Source of the DNA: Qipengyuania algicida
Lineage (GTDB): Bacteria > Pseudomonadota > Alphaproteobacteria > Sphingomonadales > Sphingomonadaceae
NCBI RefSeq assembly: GCF_009828025.1
Contig: NZ_WTYA01000006.1
Span: forward strand, 1-64,000
Reading direction: 5' to 3'
DNA length: 64,000 bases
Each line of letters begins with the position of its first letter. The stretch's first letter is position 1. A program made the translations under genes and the position numbers. Positions 1 to 8,086 of the stretch are shown piece by piece. The notes under the pieces are model-generated. The model had not been told where the DNA came from. It did no database searches and saw only the letters and a program-made list of their open reading frames with translations.

Positions 1-296
1 CGTTAACCGTTCGGAATTTCTTGCTGCCTACCCGTCGTCCGACGAAGCGCGCAGATTAACGCCCTCATCACCCATAAGCCGTCAGACGGGGGTAACCCTT
101 TTCAGATGATTCGACGTGCACTACTTGCCCAAGTTCGTGGTCTGGTACCCATTGGGGACCCAGCGCGCCGACCAGAAGGCATAAAGGCACGCGATCTCGC
201 GGTCTTCCCTCCCCGGATAGCCTCATTCGATATCAGCGGGTCCTATGGGTGCAAACTTCGCGCGACTTTGGCATGTTCGACCAGAGGTAAAAAGTC
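1..296. other. Left-edge stretch without a convincing gene
   Basis: No open frame here has a good ribosome-binding site, a recognisable domain or sensible codon use; the one 70-codon frame on the plus strand looks accidental. The stretch is inside the mobile element. It contains a 14-base copy (232-245) of the core of the tRNA-Lys integration site found at the right border, described separately. An AGAGGT at 283-288 is the ribosome-binding site of the next gene. Confidence 0.5.
232..245 (+). repeat. Copy of the tRNA-Lys integration core, inside the element
   Basis: ATCAGCGGGTCCTA at 232-245 is identical to 8093-8106 inside the tRNA-Lys fragment, in the same orientation. The sequence on either side does not continue as tRNA, so this is not the intact tRNA gene. 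It may be a scar of a tandem or earlier insertion, or a secondary core; chance identity of 14 bases is unlikely but possible. Confidence 0.45.
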
Positions 297-1160
297 GTGG
301 AGATGCCAATGCCGTTAAATTTCAACATGCTGCTACAAGACGAAGGCATTCATCCTGACCATGTTCGCCTGCTGCGCCATCAGACAGGAAAGGTTCCAGG
401 TCGAACGCCGTATACGCTATGGCGAGACGATGTTGGGGCATTTCAACGGTATCAATCGACCCAAGACCCCACGCGACAAGCATATTTTGACGCACCCTTC
501 TGGGCCGCCTTCGTGGCGCCTCCTAGCGGCGGAACCCTCTTTGTCGGACTTTATGAGGTTCAATTAATCGGGAAGGTCCCCGTGGGGCAAATCGACCCTC
601 TTACACTTCGCGAGGTTGGTGCGGATAAAGGAATTGGCCCATACGATCAGTATGATTGTCGTCCAGTTCTGGAGCTTTCAGAATACGTCGGTCGACTTTT
701 CGTGCATTGGGGCGACTCTACGAGCTCATTTCGCGCTTGGGTTCAGCGGGCCGAACGTCAAAACAAGGAAATCGTCGAACTAACGAAGGTATTCCAAGAA
801 GAGTCATTCCCTGGGTTCACGAAGTTTATTCGTCCGCTTTCCGAAATCGAAACCATGCCAATTTCGTGGAAAGAAGTGCTGACAGCTAATCGTGGTGTCT
901 ATCTTCTAGCGTGCCCGAAAACCCGAGAGCATTACGTCGGTTCCGCATCGGGGGGAGGAGGTTTTCTCGGTCGCTGGCGGGATTATGTCGCGAACAACCA
1001 CGGCGGAAACGCCGGACTGAAGAGCCGCGACCCGGCCGATCTCCAAGTTAGCATTCTAGAGGTATCGGGTTCCGCTGCGGCCCCTGAGGAAATATTGGCA
1101 CTCGAAGATTCTTGGAAAGCCAAATTGCTCAGTCGGACGATAGGGCTGAACCGCAATTGA
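297..1160 (+). CDS. GIY-YIG nuclease-family protein
   Basis: 287 residues. The C-terminal third looks like a GIY-YIG fold: GVY at about 200-202, YVGSA at 213-217, a GRW arginine near 226, a glutamate in the LE..WK segment near 270, and a closing GLNRN. These match the usual GIY, YIG, catalytic Arg, metal-binding Glu and C-terminal Asn positions. Residues 1-190 match nothing I recognise and may be a target or partner domain. The start is GTG at 297, eight bases after AGAGGT; an ATG at 303 is possible. It lies in the mobile element as an isolated gene with its own ribosome-binding site. A defence or DNA-processing role is possible, but only the fold is supported. No signal peptide or membrane segment is seen. 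Confidence 0.7.
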   Translation: MEMPMPLNFNMLLQDEGIHPDHVRLLRHQTGKVPGRTPYTLWRDDVGAFQRYQSTQDPTRQAYFDAPFWAAFVAPPSGGTLFVGLYEVQLIGKVPVGQIDPLTLREVGADKGIGPYDQYDCRPVLELSEYVGRLFVHWGDSTSSFRAWVQRAERQNKEIVELTKVFQEESFPGFTKFIRPLSEIETMPISWKEVLTANRGVYLLACPKTREHYVGSASGGGGFLGRWRDYVANNHGGNAGLKSRDPADLQVSILEVSGSAAAPEEILALEDSWKAKLLSRTIGLNRN

Positions 1161-1183
1161 TCACGGCTGAACCCCGGGTCCTT

Positions 1184-1654
1184 TCAGCGAGTCTTGCTCG
1201 TTTGGAGTTCCTCTTGTGCAAGAAGCGTTACGGATTTGATCGTATTCCGGACGGCAAACAAGCTGGCATCAAGATCTTCAAACCAGCTATCGTAGCGCGC
1301 AGACAGAGCCTTGTTTAATTCATCTGCGTATCCCTTGATGGCTGGATTCAGTAGCCAGAGCTCTCGTCCAACCACGCTCTGCATTCGCGCTCTTGCTTGC
1401 CGATAACGAACTCCCCTTTCTTCGCTTGACTCATCGGACGGTTCGCGTCGCAAAGCCTCATCACTCATCCAAGCGTCGAGCGAAGCTTCCATCTCATTAA
1501 GAGCCTGCAAGATTGTGCTGTAAGCATCTGCCTTTCTATCCCATACCTTTTCCGACTGGGTCCGCCTCCATGCGAAATGAGAAGTCAACCAAACGGCCAT
1601 CAGTGTGGCAATTGGGGCAACAATTATAGCTGCTATCGAACTCCACTCAACCAT
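1184..1654 (-). CDS. Small membrane-anchored protein, function unknown
   Basis: 156 residues. One hydrophobic segment at about residues 5-25 is followed by basic residues (WRRTQSEK), so the protein is probably N-anchored with its bulk in the cytoplasm. The rest is charged and predicted helical with no motif I recognise. The ATG is preceded by GGAGGGC, a good ribosome-binding site. The gene converges on the GIY-YIG gene with a short gap. It is element cargo; I cannot assign a function. Confidence 0.55.
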   Translation of the reverse strand: MVEWSSIAAIIVAPIATLMAVWLTSHFAWRRTQSEKVWDRKADAYSTILQALNEMEASLDAWMSDEALRREPSDESSEERGVRYRQARARMQSVVGRELWLLNPAIKGYADELNKALSARYDSWFEDLDASLFAVRNTIKSVTLLAQEELQTSKTR

Positions 1655-1739
1655 ATGCCCTCCATTGTGTTTGGGGTTTTTCCTGACTTCCCCGCACCCA
1701 TGATCTTATTGGGAAGATGGTCAACGAAAGGAGGCCATC

Positions 1740-1967
1740 ATGTCCGACGACGAACCACTCGACCGGTCGTACTTGTTATCCCATGCCAAGGCGATCTTCC
1801 CCGGCGCGGTCGTCGATGTGATCCACACGCTGGACGAAATTATCCATATAGATGTTGATGGACACCGATACACGTTCGAGATCGGCAGCGACGACGACGA
1901 ATATCTATTCACCGATGGTCAGCGCTCCTTCGCTATCCCACTTATGGAAATCGACTTCGGTTTCTAG
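1740..1967 (+). CDS. Small acidic protein, function unknown
   Basis: 75 residues with a strong AAAGGAGG ribosome-binding site ending seven bases before the ATG. The protein is acidic, with alternating hydrophobic positions suggesting a small beta-rich fold. It has no cysteines, signal peptide or membrane segment, and I recognise no family. The very good ribosome-binding site is the main support for it being a real gene. It sits in the mobile element ahead of another small gene on the same strand. Confidence 0.55.
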   Translation: MSDDEPLDRSYLLSHAKAIFPGAVVDVIHTLDEIIHIDVDGHRYTFEIGSDDDEYLFTDGQRSFAIPLMEIDFGF

Positions 1968-2038
1968 GATTTCACCTGACACGCCTTCCGAACCCATCTT
2001 ACTGGAAATGTCGGTCCCAAACGAAGGAGATGACCGAC

Positions 2039-2353
2039 ATGACTATGACCGAACCCGCAAAGCCGACCATTGCGCCGAACGCTGCAAGCAAGTCTGATGC
2101 CGCGAAGACTGCAACTGGAAGCAAGACACCGGCGAAGCCCAACGTCAAAATGATCACACTCGACCAACTCGCCCGCGAAATGAAGATGCCTCCCCGCGAT
2201 GCCCGGATGCTGCTGCGGCTCGCCGCGAAGCAGACCAAGGTATACCCGACATTAGGCAAGGAACATGTCGCAAGGCAGCCATGGTCGTGGGCACCGGGAT
2301 CGAAGGCGTTGGACGAAGCCCGCAAGGCCCTTTCCTCCACGCCGACCGTTTGA
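2039..2353 (+). CDS. Small Ala/Lys-rich protein, function unknown
   Basis: 104 residues from the ATG at 2039, chosen because GAAGGAG (2023-2029) is nine bases upstream; the in-frame ATG at 2030 touches that site and is unlikely. The first 35 residues are low-complexity (Ala, Lys, Pro, Thr). The remainder (about 40-95) has a short helical pattern beginning MITLDQLAREMKMPPRDAR, which could be a small DNA-binding helix-turn-helix. That is an inference from the LDQLA..M..P.R.AR pattern. The gene runs in the same direction as the preceding small acidic protein, in the element. Confidence 0.55.
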   Translation: MTMTEPAKPTIAPNAASKSDAAKTATGSKTPAKPNVKMITLDQLAREMKMPPRDARMLLRLAAKQTKVYPTLGKEHVARQPWSWAPGSKALDEARKALSSTPTV

Positions 2354-2517
2354 GGGGTGGTGGCATCGGGCGACCGGTGCCTCCCCTCGCCTCTCTCGAT
2401 CCAACTTTTCCGGTTTTCACGTTTTCAACGACCGGAGCATCATGAAAAGTGCCGGGAGTGAGCGTCATATGCCTCTCCCACCCCGGCGATGAAAACTTGG
2501 AAACTTGGAAAGTTAGG

Positions 2518-4287
2518 TCAATCTGGCGGAAGCGACCAGAACCAAATTTTGCCCTCCTTTGCTGTAATGATGCCGAGCTCCTTCCGCGCCCGGTCAAGGG
2601 TGGATGCACTTATCGCCCGCGCTTCAGCTTTCGACTTTAGGATAGCCGCCGCCTTAGGGCCGGCAGCCAGCACCTCAAGCAAGTACGCCTTAGCGACTTC
2701 TCGCTCATCCTGATCAGGTCCGCGCGTGGAAGCCTCGCCTGAAAAGAAGTCATCGGCGGAGATGTCGGTGAATTTCTCGAAGCCGATTACAGGCTGCTCT
2801 CCTTTGCGCCCATCCGCGTCCCCCATTGTGAACAGCATGGATTGACCTCGCTCGAAGTTGGTCTTCATGTGGAATACGATGAAGCCCCGGACGCCATCGT
2901 CGCGTCGGGCAAGGCCAAACTGGTTGCGCGAAATTCCCACGAAGTCGGTTGAGCCCAACCCCTTCTTCATAGCTTTGTCTTGAGCGCCCTTGCCGAAGTG
3001 GCGGACGCAGATAATCGCGCATTTTCGGTTCATCGCAATTTCGGCCAATCGTGCCATGAACTCGCGCACATCGATATTGCTGTTACCATCCACGCCAGAC
3101 ATGAAGGCCTGTATGGGGTCAAGAATGACGAGGCGCGGCCGCTTTTCTGCTATTTCGCCGTCCATCCACTCGACCATTTCCGACGTAAGCTGGAACTGGC
3201 GCGATTGAATGAAAACGCGCGATAGGTCCGCGCCGTTCGCTTCCAGCCGCTTCTTGATGACTGCGCCGGGAAGATCCTCGAAATTGAAGAGGAAGCAATT
3301 GCTAGGTGGAAATCGGTCGCCATTGGGTAACCTGTCGCCACGGCTTAAGCGCGAACAGAGCCACACCCCTAATTGGCTTTTGCCATCACCGGGATCACCA
3401 TCCAGCAAGCCTAGCGTGCCAAGGCAGATGTAGGGATACCAGAGGAATTCTAGTTGCTCCTCCGGGATTTCCGAAAAAGGGACGATCCGAGGCGGTGCTT
3501 TCACCGGATATCGCGCAACGCTGCGCGCTATCTGCCTGACCTCGCGATCTGGCAATGGTGTCTCCGACATGGTGCGGTTCAACGTCTTTAAAGTCTCTAG
3601 GACTGCCGGTTGGGGTACGCCCTTGCCATGCATGTATCCCGCAAACTGCGTCATGGTCGAATTGCGTAACCCGACCGGGATCGGCCCACTTTCGCCGGTG
3701 GTTAGCGGCTCTTCGCGATGCGCGGTGATGCTCGCAATGGAGGACGGCAATCGGGCAATCGGTTCATCCTCCCAGAGCATATAGATTGTGCCCGAGGCGT
3801 GAACGGACGACGGCCCCACGACATAGCAGCCGGGACCGCTTTTCACGTCCAGCTTTGATCGAGCAGCGTTTCGGGCAGGCATTTCGCCAAGAAAGTAGAA
3901 GTGAAATCCTCTCTCTGTTTTTACGGTCAAAGTCGGTGGTGGATGATGACTGGATCGGAACGCTTTAAGGGCTTCCTTGCTGTCACAGTCGATCACAGCC
4001 AGCCCCTCGGTCGCCACGGCATAATTCATGTCTGGGTGCTTCCGATGCCAGCGCCGAATTGTCTTCAGGCTTGTTGTTGCGTCCTTGACGCCGTGGGGGA
4101 CCAGAGAACTGATCGGGTGCTTCCCTACGCTCACGCATTCGTGATTGCCGCAAGTGCAACACCCATCAACAACGCCATGGATCGGCAGGACAGAAAAATC
4201 CTGCGCTGCAAACCATTTCATCATCGCTAGAACGCTCGCGCGCTGATCAAATTTCACGTCGATGATTTCGCTTGATAGAGTACTCAC
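2518..4287 (-). CDS. PrimPol-AAA replication protein (primase/polymerase plus RecA-like helicase)
   Basis: 589 residues. The N-terminal domain (about 25-185) fits the bifunctional primase/polymerase family: cysteines at 43, 44, 46 and 51 followed by GKHP, AVIDCD with acidic residues near 100 and 102, and RGFHFYF with a histidine near 129. A RecA-like ATPase follows, with Walker A DGDPGDGKS at about 296-303 and Walker B LVILDP at about 386-391. The C-terminal about 70 residues look like a winged helix. Such proteins prime and unwind DNA for plasmids, phages and satellites. The start is GTG, seven bases after GGGGAG, overlapping the stop of the upstream gene (GTGA), so translation is probably coupled. 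It is the last gene of the alpA operon and the likely replication initiator of this element. Confidence 0.85.
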   Translation of the reverse strand: MSTLSSEIIDVKFDQRASVLAMMKWFAAQDFSVLPIHGVVDGCCTCGNHECVSVGKHPISSLVPHGVKDATTSLKTIRRWHRKHPDMNYAVATEGLAVIDCDSKEALKAFRSSHHPPPTLTVKTERGFHFYFLGEMPARNAARSKLDVKSGPGCYVVGPSSVHASGTIYMLWEDEPIARLPSSIASITAHREEPLTTGESGPIPVGLRNSTMTQFAGYMHGKGVPQPAVLETLKTLNRTMSETPLPDREVRQIARSVARYPVKAPPRIVPFSEIPEEQLEFLWYPYICLGTLGLLDGDPGDGKSQLGVWLCSRLSRGDRLPNGDRFPPSNCFLFNFEDLPGAVIKKRLEANGADLSRVFIQSRQFQLTSEMVEWMDGEIAEKRPRLVILDPIQAFMSGVDGNSNIDVREFMARLAEIAMNRKCAIICVRHFGKGAQDKAMKKGLGSTDFVGISRNQFGLARRDDGVRGFIVFHMKTNFERGQSMLFTMGDADGRKGEQPVIGFEKFTDISADDFFSGEASTRGPDQDEREVAKAYLLEVLAAGPKAAAILKSKAEARAISASTLDRARKELGIITAKEGKIWFWSLPPD

Positions 4288-4604
4288 CGCTGGTCTCCCC
4301 TTCCACGCGACGATCGCTTCTTCGGCATGGCGGCCAGCGCATCCGATCTCCGCTCGAAGTGAAATTTGACCTCCCCTTCTCCGATGCTCTGCTCGATAAA
4401 CTCCGCGATCAGCGCTGGGTGTATCCTTGCTTCTGCGACACTCAGCCCCAATCGATTGTCGAAATTGAATTCAGCCTCGTGTTCCGGCGAAGAGAAGTGA
4501 ATCGAAACGTAGCTGGTTGTCACGTAGCCGACGATCTCGATGAAGAAATCGCCGTCCTCGCCTCGCTCTGTGAAAGTCGGGCCCATTGCTTTGTCGGACA
4601 TCAT
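4284..4604 (-). CDS. Small element protein, function unknown
   Basis: 106 residues, acidic in the first two thirds with a basic tail (KKRSSRGRGDQR). It sits between the AlpA-like regulator and the replication protein, overlapping both by four bases, so the three form one transcription unit. No recognised domain, membrane segment or signal peptide. The operon position suggests a helper in replication or its control, but nothing in the protein shows this. Confidence 0.65.
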   Translation of the reverse strand: MMSDKAMGPTFTERGEDGDFFIEIVGYVTTSYVSIHFSSPEHEAEFNFDNRLGLSVAEARIHPALIAEFIEQSIGEGEVKFHFERRSDALAAMPKKRSSRGRGDQR

Positions 4605-4810
4605 GCCTCTCCCCGCTCTTCAGCAAGCTTGGCAATGTGCTCGTTAATTTCCGACGCGAGCCATGCGACCGAATGTGCGCCGATACGCAGCCGCTTGGGA
4701 AATTGACCCGCAGCTTCCAGCCGAAGCAGGGTGGATGGTGAAAGATTAAGGCCGAGGCGTGGCAAGTCCTCCCGCGTCAGCAAAATCTTGTTTGTATTCA
4801 ACGCCGTCAT
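4601..4810 (-). CDS. AlpA-family helix-turn-helix regulator / excisionase-like protein
   Basis: 69 residues. The pattern LTREDLPRLGLNLSPSTLLR, then FPKRLRIG and VAWLASEINEHI, is the AlpA/MerR-like winged helix typical of small regulators and excisionases of P4-like elements. It is the first gene of the operon with the unknown gene and the PrimPol-AAA gene, and overlaps the second gene by four bases. AAGGAAAGG lies just upstream of the ATG. AlpA-type proteins activate or repress element genes and can act as directionality factors for the integrase. A perfect 16-base palindrome sits about 95 bases upstream and may be its operator or that of another regulator. Confidence 0.8.
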   Translation of the reverse strand: MTALNTNKILLTREDLPRLGLNLSPSTLLRLEAAGQFPKRLRIGAHSVAWLASEINEHIAKLAEERGEA

Positions 4811-4902
4811 TGTGAAGTCCTTTCCTTGTCGTCAGTGACGGCAAATTATTAGGACCACACAGCGAAGAGATTCTACCAAGTCGAATGAACGCGAGGTGGC
4901 AA

Positions 4903-4918
4903 AACACCATATGGTGTT
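4903..4918. promoter_or_regulatory. 16-base palindrome upstream of the alpA operon
   Basis: AACACCATATGGTGTT is a perfect inverted repeat in the 134-base gap between the alpA operon start (4810) and the end of the neighbouring minus-strand gene (4945). It has no spacer, unlike a hairpin terminator, and is placed where an operator would act on the operon. The binding protein is not known. Confidence 0.5.
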
Positions 4919-4944
4919 CATGGCATGGCAGAGCGGCTCAATGT

Positions 4945-5676
4945 TCAGTCGGTGGCGTCATCCTCCGGCGGAAGACCGATCAATCCTCGCAGCATATCGG
5001 AATAGCTGAATTGTGGATCAGGGGGTGTCGGATTGCGACGTTCGTCCACCTGCTCTTTAATTAGGCGATCGAGCTGTTCGTCCTCCCCGGTGATCTCTTT
5101 ATAGATCGCGCGAATGAGGTCTGGATAAACGCCATTAAACCCCTTCGTTTCCCTATCATACGTTCCGCGACGGGGTTTGAGGTCGGGTAGCGCCCGCTCC
5201 AACGCATCCACCGAAGCCGCCACGATATGATGCCGGATCAAAGCGCCGTGAGGCAGGTCCAATCGCCGGTAAGTTACAAGCATGAGAGCGACATGCTGAG
5301 CCAGCAATTGGAGGTGGTCGAGATGCCTCGCCACCTCATCGAGGTCAGGCATCAGGTCCGGGTTCACCTCCTGCGGCCATAATGACAGCATAGATCGGTT
5401 ATCCGGATGCAGCGCGGCATTGAGTTTCATCAACGGGTTGAGAACCTGCGTATCGAGCCATTCAAGGCGCTGGGAGAGCGAGTCCTTAGACGGCGAGCGA
5501 TCAAGTTCGGATGGAGTGATCGAGATTACGCGGCGATATTCCCGTCCAAGGGGAACAAGCACGACCTTGAGTCGGGCGACGGCATCAGCATCATTGGCAA
5601 CGCCAGCGATCTCAGCGATCCGCATTATGGCGTCGTCACCGAATGGCGCTTCACTGTTCCCCGTTAAGTCGTTCAA
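4945..5676 (-). CDS. Protein of unknown function, overlaps the integrase gene
   Basis: About 243 residues from a TTG at 5676; an ATG at 5625 would give about 226 residues and cannot be excluded. The gene overlaps the 3' end of the integrase by 26 bases and runs in the same direction, so it is probably co-transcribed with it. The protein is soluble, largely helical and rich in Asp, Leu and Pro, with no motif I recognise. It looks like element cargo or an accessory to integration, but its function is unknown. Confidence 0.6.
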   Translation of the reverse strand: MNDLTGNSEAPFGDDAIMRIAEIAGVANDADAVARLKVVLVPLGREYRRVISITPSELDRSPSKDSLSQRLEWLDTQVLNPLMKLNAALHPDNRSMLSLWPQEVNPDLMPDLDEVARHLDHLQLLAQHVALMLVTYRRLDLPHGALIRHHIVAASVDALERALPDLKPRRGTYDRETKGFNGVYPDLIRAIYKEITGEDEQLDRLIKEQVDERRNPTPPDPQFSYSDMLRGLIGLPPEDDATD

Positions 5677-6805
5677 GCGTTTGCCCCCAAACCTCCATCG
5701 CTTCTACTTTGTCCTTATCATAAGCATGGCGATTATATACGGCTGCAACGCCCGAAATAATGCCGCTGACGTGGTTGAGGATTTTTTCGACGACATGAGG
5801 CGCAACATCTTGACGAGCCATGCCCGAAGCGGCGGTCCGGCGCAGGTCATGCCAGCGCCAATTCGTCGTCTGCGAACCTTCTGACAGGCGGCGTAGAGCC
5901 TTCGAAAACCCGCTTATTGGCGACTTTCGCGTGGTGGTGAACACATAGTCGCAATCGAGGAAACGCGGCACATCTTCAAGGACTGCAAGGGCGAAGGCGC
6001 TCAGCGGTACGACATGCGCCTTGCCATTTTTCGATCTCTCGGATGGGATCACCCACGTTTTCGCGTCGAAATCGATTTCGCCCCACCGCATTTCTGCCAA
6101 TTCACCCCGACGCTGGGCTGTCGCCAATAGCAAGGGCGCGAACTGCCGGAATGGATAAACATCGTTACGACATGCCCGCAATACACGGACAATCTCATCA
6201 TCCTCTAAAATGCGCTCGCGTGAAATCTCCTTGGTCGGCGGCTTCAACCCAACAATTGGGCTCGCCTCGACAATGCCGCGCTCAACACACCAATTGAACA
6301 GCTTGCGAATGTGCGAAAGAATACGATTTGCCTGATAGTTCGAGCCGCGAGCGAGAGCCGCGTCCATCATCTCCAGGACATCAAACCGCTTGATTTCGCG
6401 GATATCGCGCTGTCCGAATGGGGCGATGAATTCCCGCTCCAAGATGCGGTCTGCCTCGCGCCAGCTTTTGTTGCGCGGTTGGGCATGCAGACGGATGAAT
6501 TCCCGGCAAATGCACTCAACCTTCATGTCGGCCGTGCGCCTGCGCTTGGTTGGGTCGATACCTTCATCGACTTGACGAAGGATATCGATCGCCTTCTCGC
6601 GTGCCGTTGCCAGTGAAATGCGCGGATAGACACCAAGCTTCATGCGCTTTTGCGCGAGGCCATACCGAAACTTCACGGTGAAGACCTTTTGTCCATGCGC
6701 CGACACCCGCACACTCATACCGGGGCAGTAAATGTCGTGAACCTCGTAGCGCTTCGGCTTGGGTTTCAGAGCATCAAGTGACTTTGACGTAAGCGCTTGT
6801 CGCAT
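5651..6805 (-). CDS. int: Tyrosine-type site-specific integrase
   Basis: 384 residues. The N-terminal arm-binding domain (about 1-90) is of the P4/DUF4102 type, a core-binding domain spans about 100-190, and the catalytic domain follows. The expected residues are present: Arg233 in QRRGEL, His319 and Arg322 in HDLRRT, His345 in LNH, and the nucleophile Tyr357. The start is ATG at 6805, six bases after an AGGA; an upstream in-frame start at 6832 lacks such a site. P4-type integrases insert elements into tRNA 3' ends, and the tRNA-Lys fragment at 8087-8131 on the upstream side of this gene is the matching border. The integrase is intact by every visible key residue, so the element could still be mobile. 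Confidence 0.93.
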   Translation of the reverse strand: MRQALTSKSLDALKPKPKRYEVHDIYCPGMSVRVSAHGQKVFTVKFRYGLAQKRMKLGVYPRISLATAREKAIDILRQVDEGIDPTKRRRTADMKVECICREFIRLHAQPRNKSWREADRILEREFIAPFGQRDIREIKRFDVLEMMDAALARGSNYQANRILSHIRKLFNWCVERGIVEASPIVGLKPPTKEISRERILEDDEIVRVLRACRNDVYPFRQFAPLLLATAQRRGELAEMRWGEIDFDAKTWVIPSERSKNGKAHVVPLSAFALAVLEDVPRFLDCDYVFTTTRKSPISGFSKALRRLSEGSQTTNWRWHDLRRTAASGMARQDVAPHVVEKILNHVSGIISGVAAVYNRHAYDKDKVEAMEVWGQTLERLNGEQ

Positions 6806-7051
6806 GTGCCATCCTTTCGAATGGCAATTCAATAATCACGGAAATCAGCCAATCTCAAAGAAATTCCTCGCACATGATCGACCTAAATCAGCAAAGTGCA
6901 GCATGGTCCGAATTGACGAGGCCGCGCTACACCGGGGGTGCTTTGGATCGAGAGAAAGCACTCGCAGTCGGACCAGATGGCGCGACACTGATTCTGGGTT
7001 TTGGGGACGCATTCGATTTCGTGGAACCGGGTTTCGTGCCTGCTAATCGCG

Positions 7052-7723
7052 TTACACCGAGCAAGAATAACGGCACTTCGGGAACGTGGAGCAACCGAGG
7101 AACTCCCCGAACTTACCGTTTCGTTTGACCAAGTGGCCCGTGCAGCCCGATTGCGGACATGTTTGCACGGGTGATGACTGATCGAAGAGGTTAGGCTGTG
7201 GCCGCGGGCTCCGCGTCGGCTTTTTCTGGTACTTTTGGCGCTTGAATTCCCAAGGGTGAACATTGTCATCGTAGGCCCAAATGCCACGCCTGTAACGTTG
7301 AGCGTCATCGAGTGCATCGAAGTAGCTGGGATCAGGCTCGTACCGATCCAAGACCCAAGTCCAGCCATTGAGGATCATTTCAAGTTCAATGTTCCTCATC
7401 GCGCCAGTTCGTTGGTCGTCCGCAAGGTAAGGAACGCAAACGATGCGCCCATGCCTGTCGACAACACCCCCAGTGTCCATCTTAAGGAGCACGACCAACT
7501 CGACCCATCGGTCAGCGATCAACGAGGTCAGAAATTCCTTGGACTCTTTTCCGCCGGGCTGCTCAAGTTCAGGTGCATCAGTAAATCCGAGGCGAACAAC
7601 AACCTCGCATGCCTTTTGTAGCTGCGTGTTCCAGAGCATGGTTTTGAAGCCGTCGCCGTCGAATACCTTCAGTACCGGCGCACGAATGGTTTCAGTACCG
7701 GGCTCTTCAAAAGCGAACAGCAA
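7052..7723 (-). CDS. Thermonuclease-like protein with C-terminal topoisomerase-type zinc ribbon
   Basis: 223 residues. Residues 14-160 look like a staphylococcal-nuclease fold: FDGDGF with acidic residues at 22 and 24, VRLGFTDAPE at about 43-52 and HGRIV at about 91-95, matching the family's catalytic Asp/Arg/Glu regions. A second domain at 187-222 has cysteines 189, 194, 211, 217 and 221 in the C-x4-C...GCS..P.C pattern of the topoisomerase DNA-binding zinc ribbon. The start is TTG at 7723, seven bases after AAGGGA. No signal peptide is seen, so it probably acts inside the cell on DNA or RNA. It is the last gene before the element border; a role in excision, defence or repair would be inference. 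Confidence 0.75.
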   Translation of the reverse strand: MLFAFEEPGTETIRAPVLKVFDGDGFKTMLWNTQLQKACEVVVRLGFTDAPELEQPGGKESKEFLTSLIADRWVELVVLLKMDTGGVVDRHGRIVCVPYLADDQRTGAMRNIELEMILNGWTWVLDRYEPDPSYFDALDDAQRYRRGIWAYDDNVHPWEFKRQKYQKKPTRSPRPQPNLFDQSSPVQTCPQSGCTGHLVKRNGKFGEFLGCSTFPKCRYSCSV

Positions 7724-8000
7724 TCACCCATCCCTTCGCAACTCGCTTGTGAATTTCTCACTTGCGACCGTTCTATGCAATGACGGAGGTTTAAGAACGC
7801 CCCCACGTCTTTTTCATACGAGCTTGAACCTGACAAACCCGACTTATGATGTTATGGATGCCGCTGTTCTCGTCTGCGCCTTGCCGAGAAAATTCGCCCA
7901 ACAATCTGGTACCCAGAAATTCACCGGTCTTCCGTATGGGTATCGAGGGGGTATCGGGCGCCCAATCTTGCCTGCTTGGACATGAAGCAATTTGCTTGGG

Positions 8001-8016
8001 AATCAGCGGGTCTTAG
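8001..8016 (+). repeat. Near copy of the tRNA-Lys integration core beside the border
   Basis: AATCAGCGGGTCTTAG matches 8092-8107 (AATCAGCGGGTCCTAG) at 15 of 16 positions, in the same orientation and 91 bases away. It is not followed by tRNA sequence. It may be a former attachment core or an integrase binding site in the element arm. Confidence 0.45.
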
Positions 8017-8037
8017 ATACGGTTTTGTGTTCCCCAA

Positions 8038-8055
8038 GACGCAAAGTGACGCAAA
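8038..8055 (+). repeat. Two phased GACGCAAA direct repeats, candidate integrase arm sites
   Basis: GACGCAAA occurs at 8038-8045 and 8048-8055, one DNA helical turn apart, about 30-50 bases from the tRNA core at the border. Tyrosine integrases with an N-terminal arm-binding domain bind short phased direct repeats in this kind of position. The assignment is by position and spacing only. Confidence 0.45.
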
Positions 8056-8086
8056 TTGATAAGGTATAACAAGAGCTTAAGTCACG

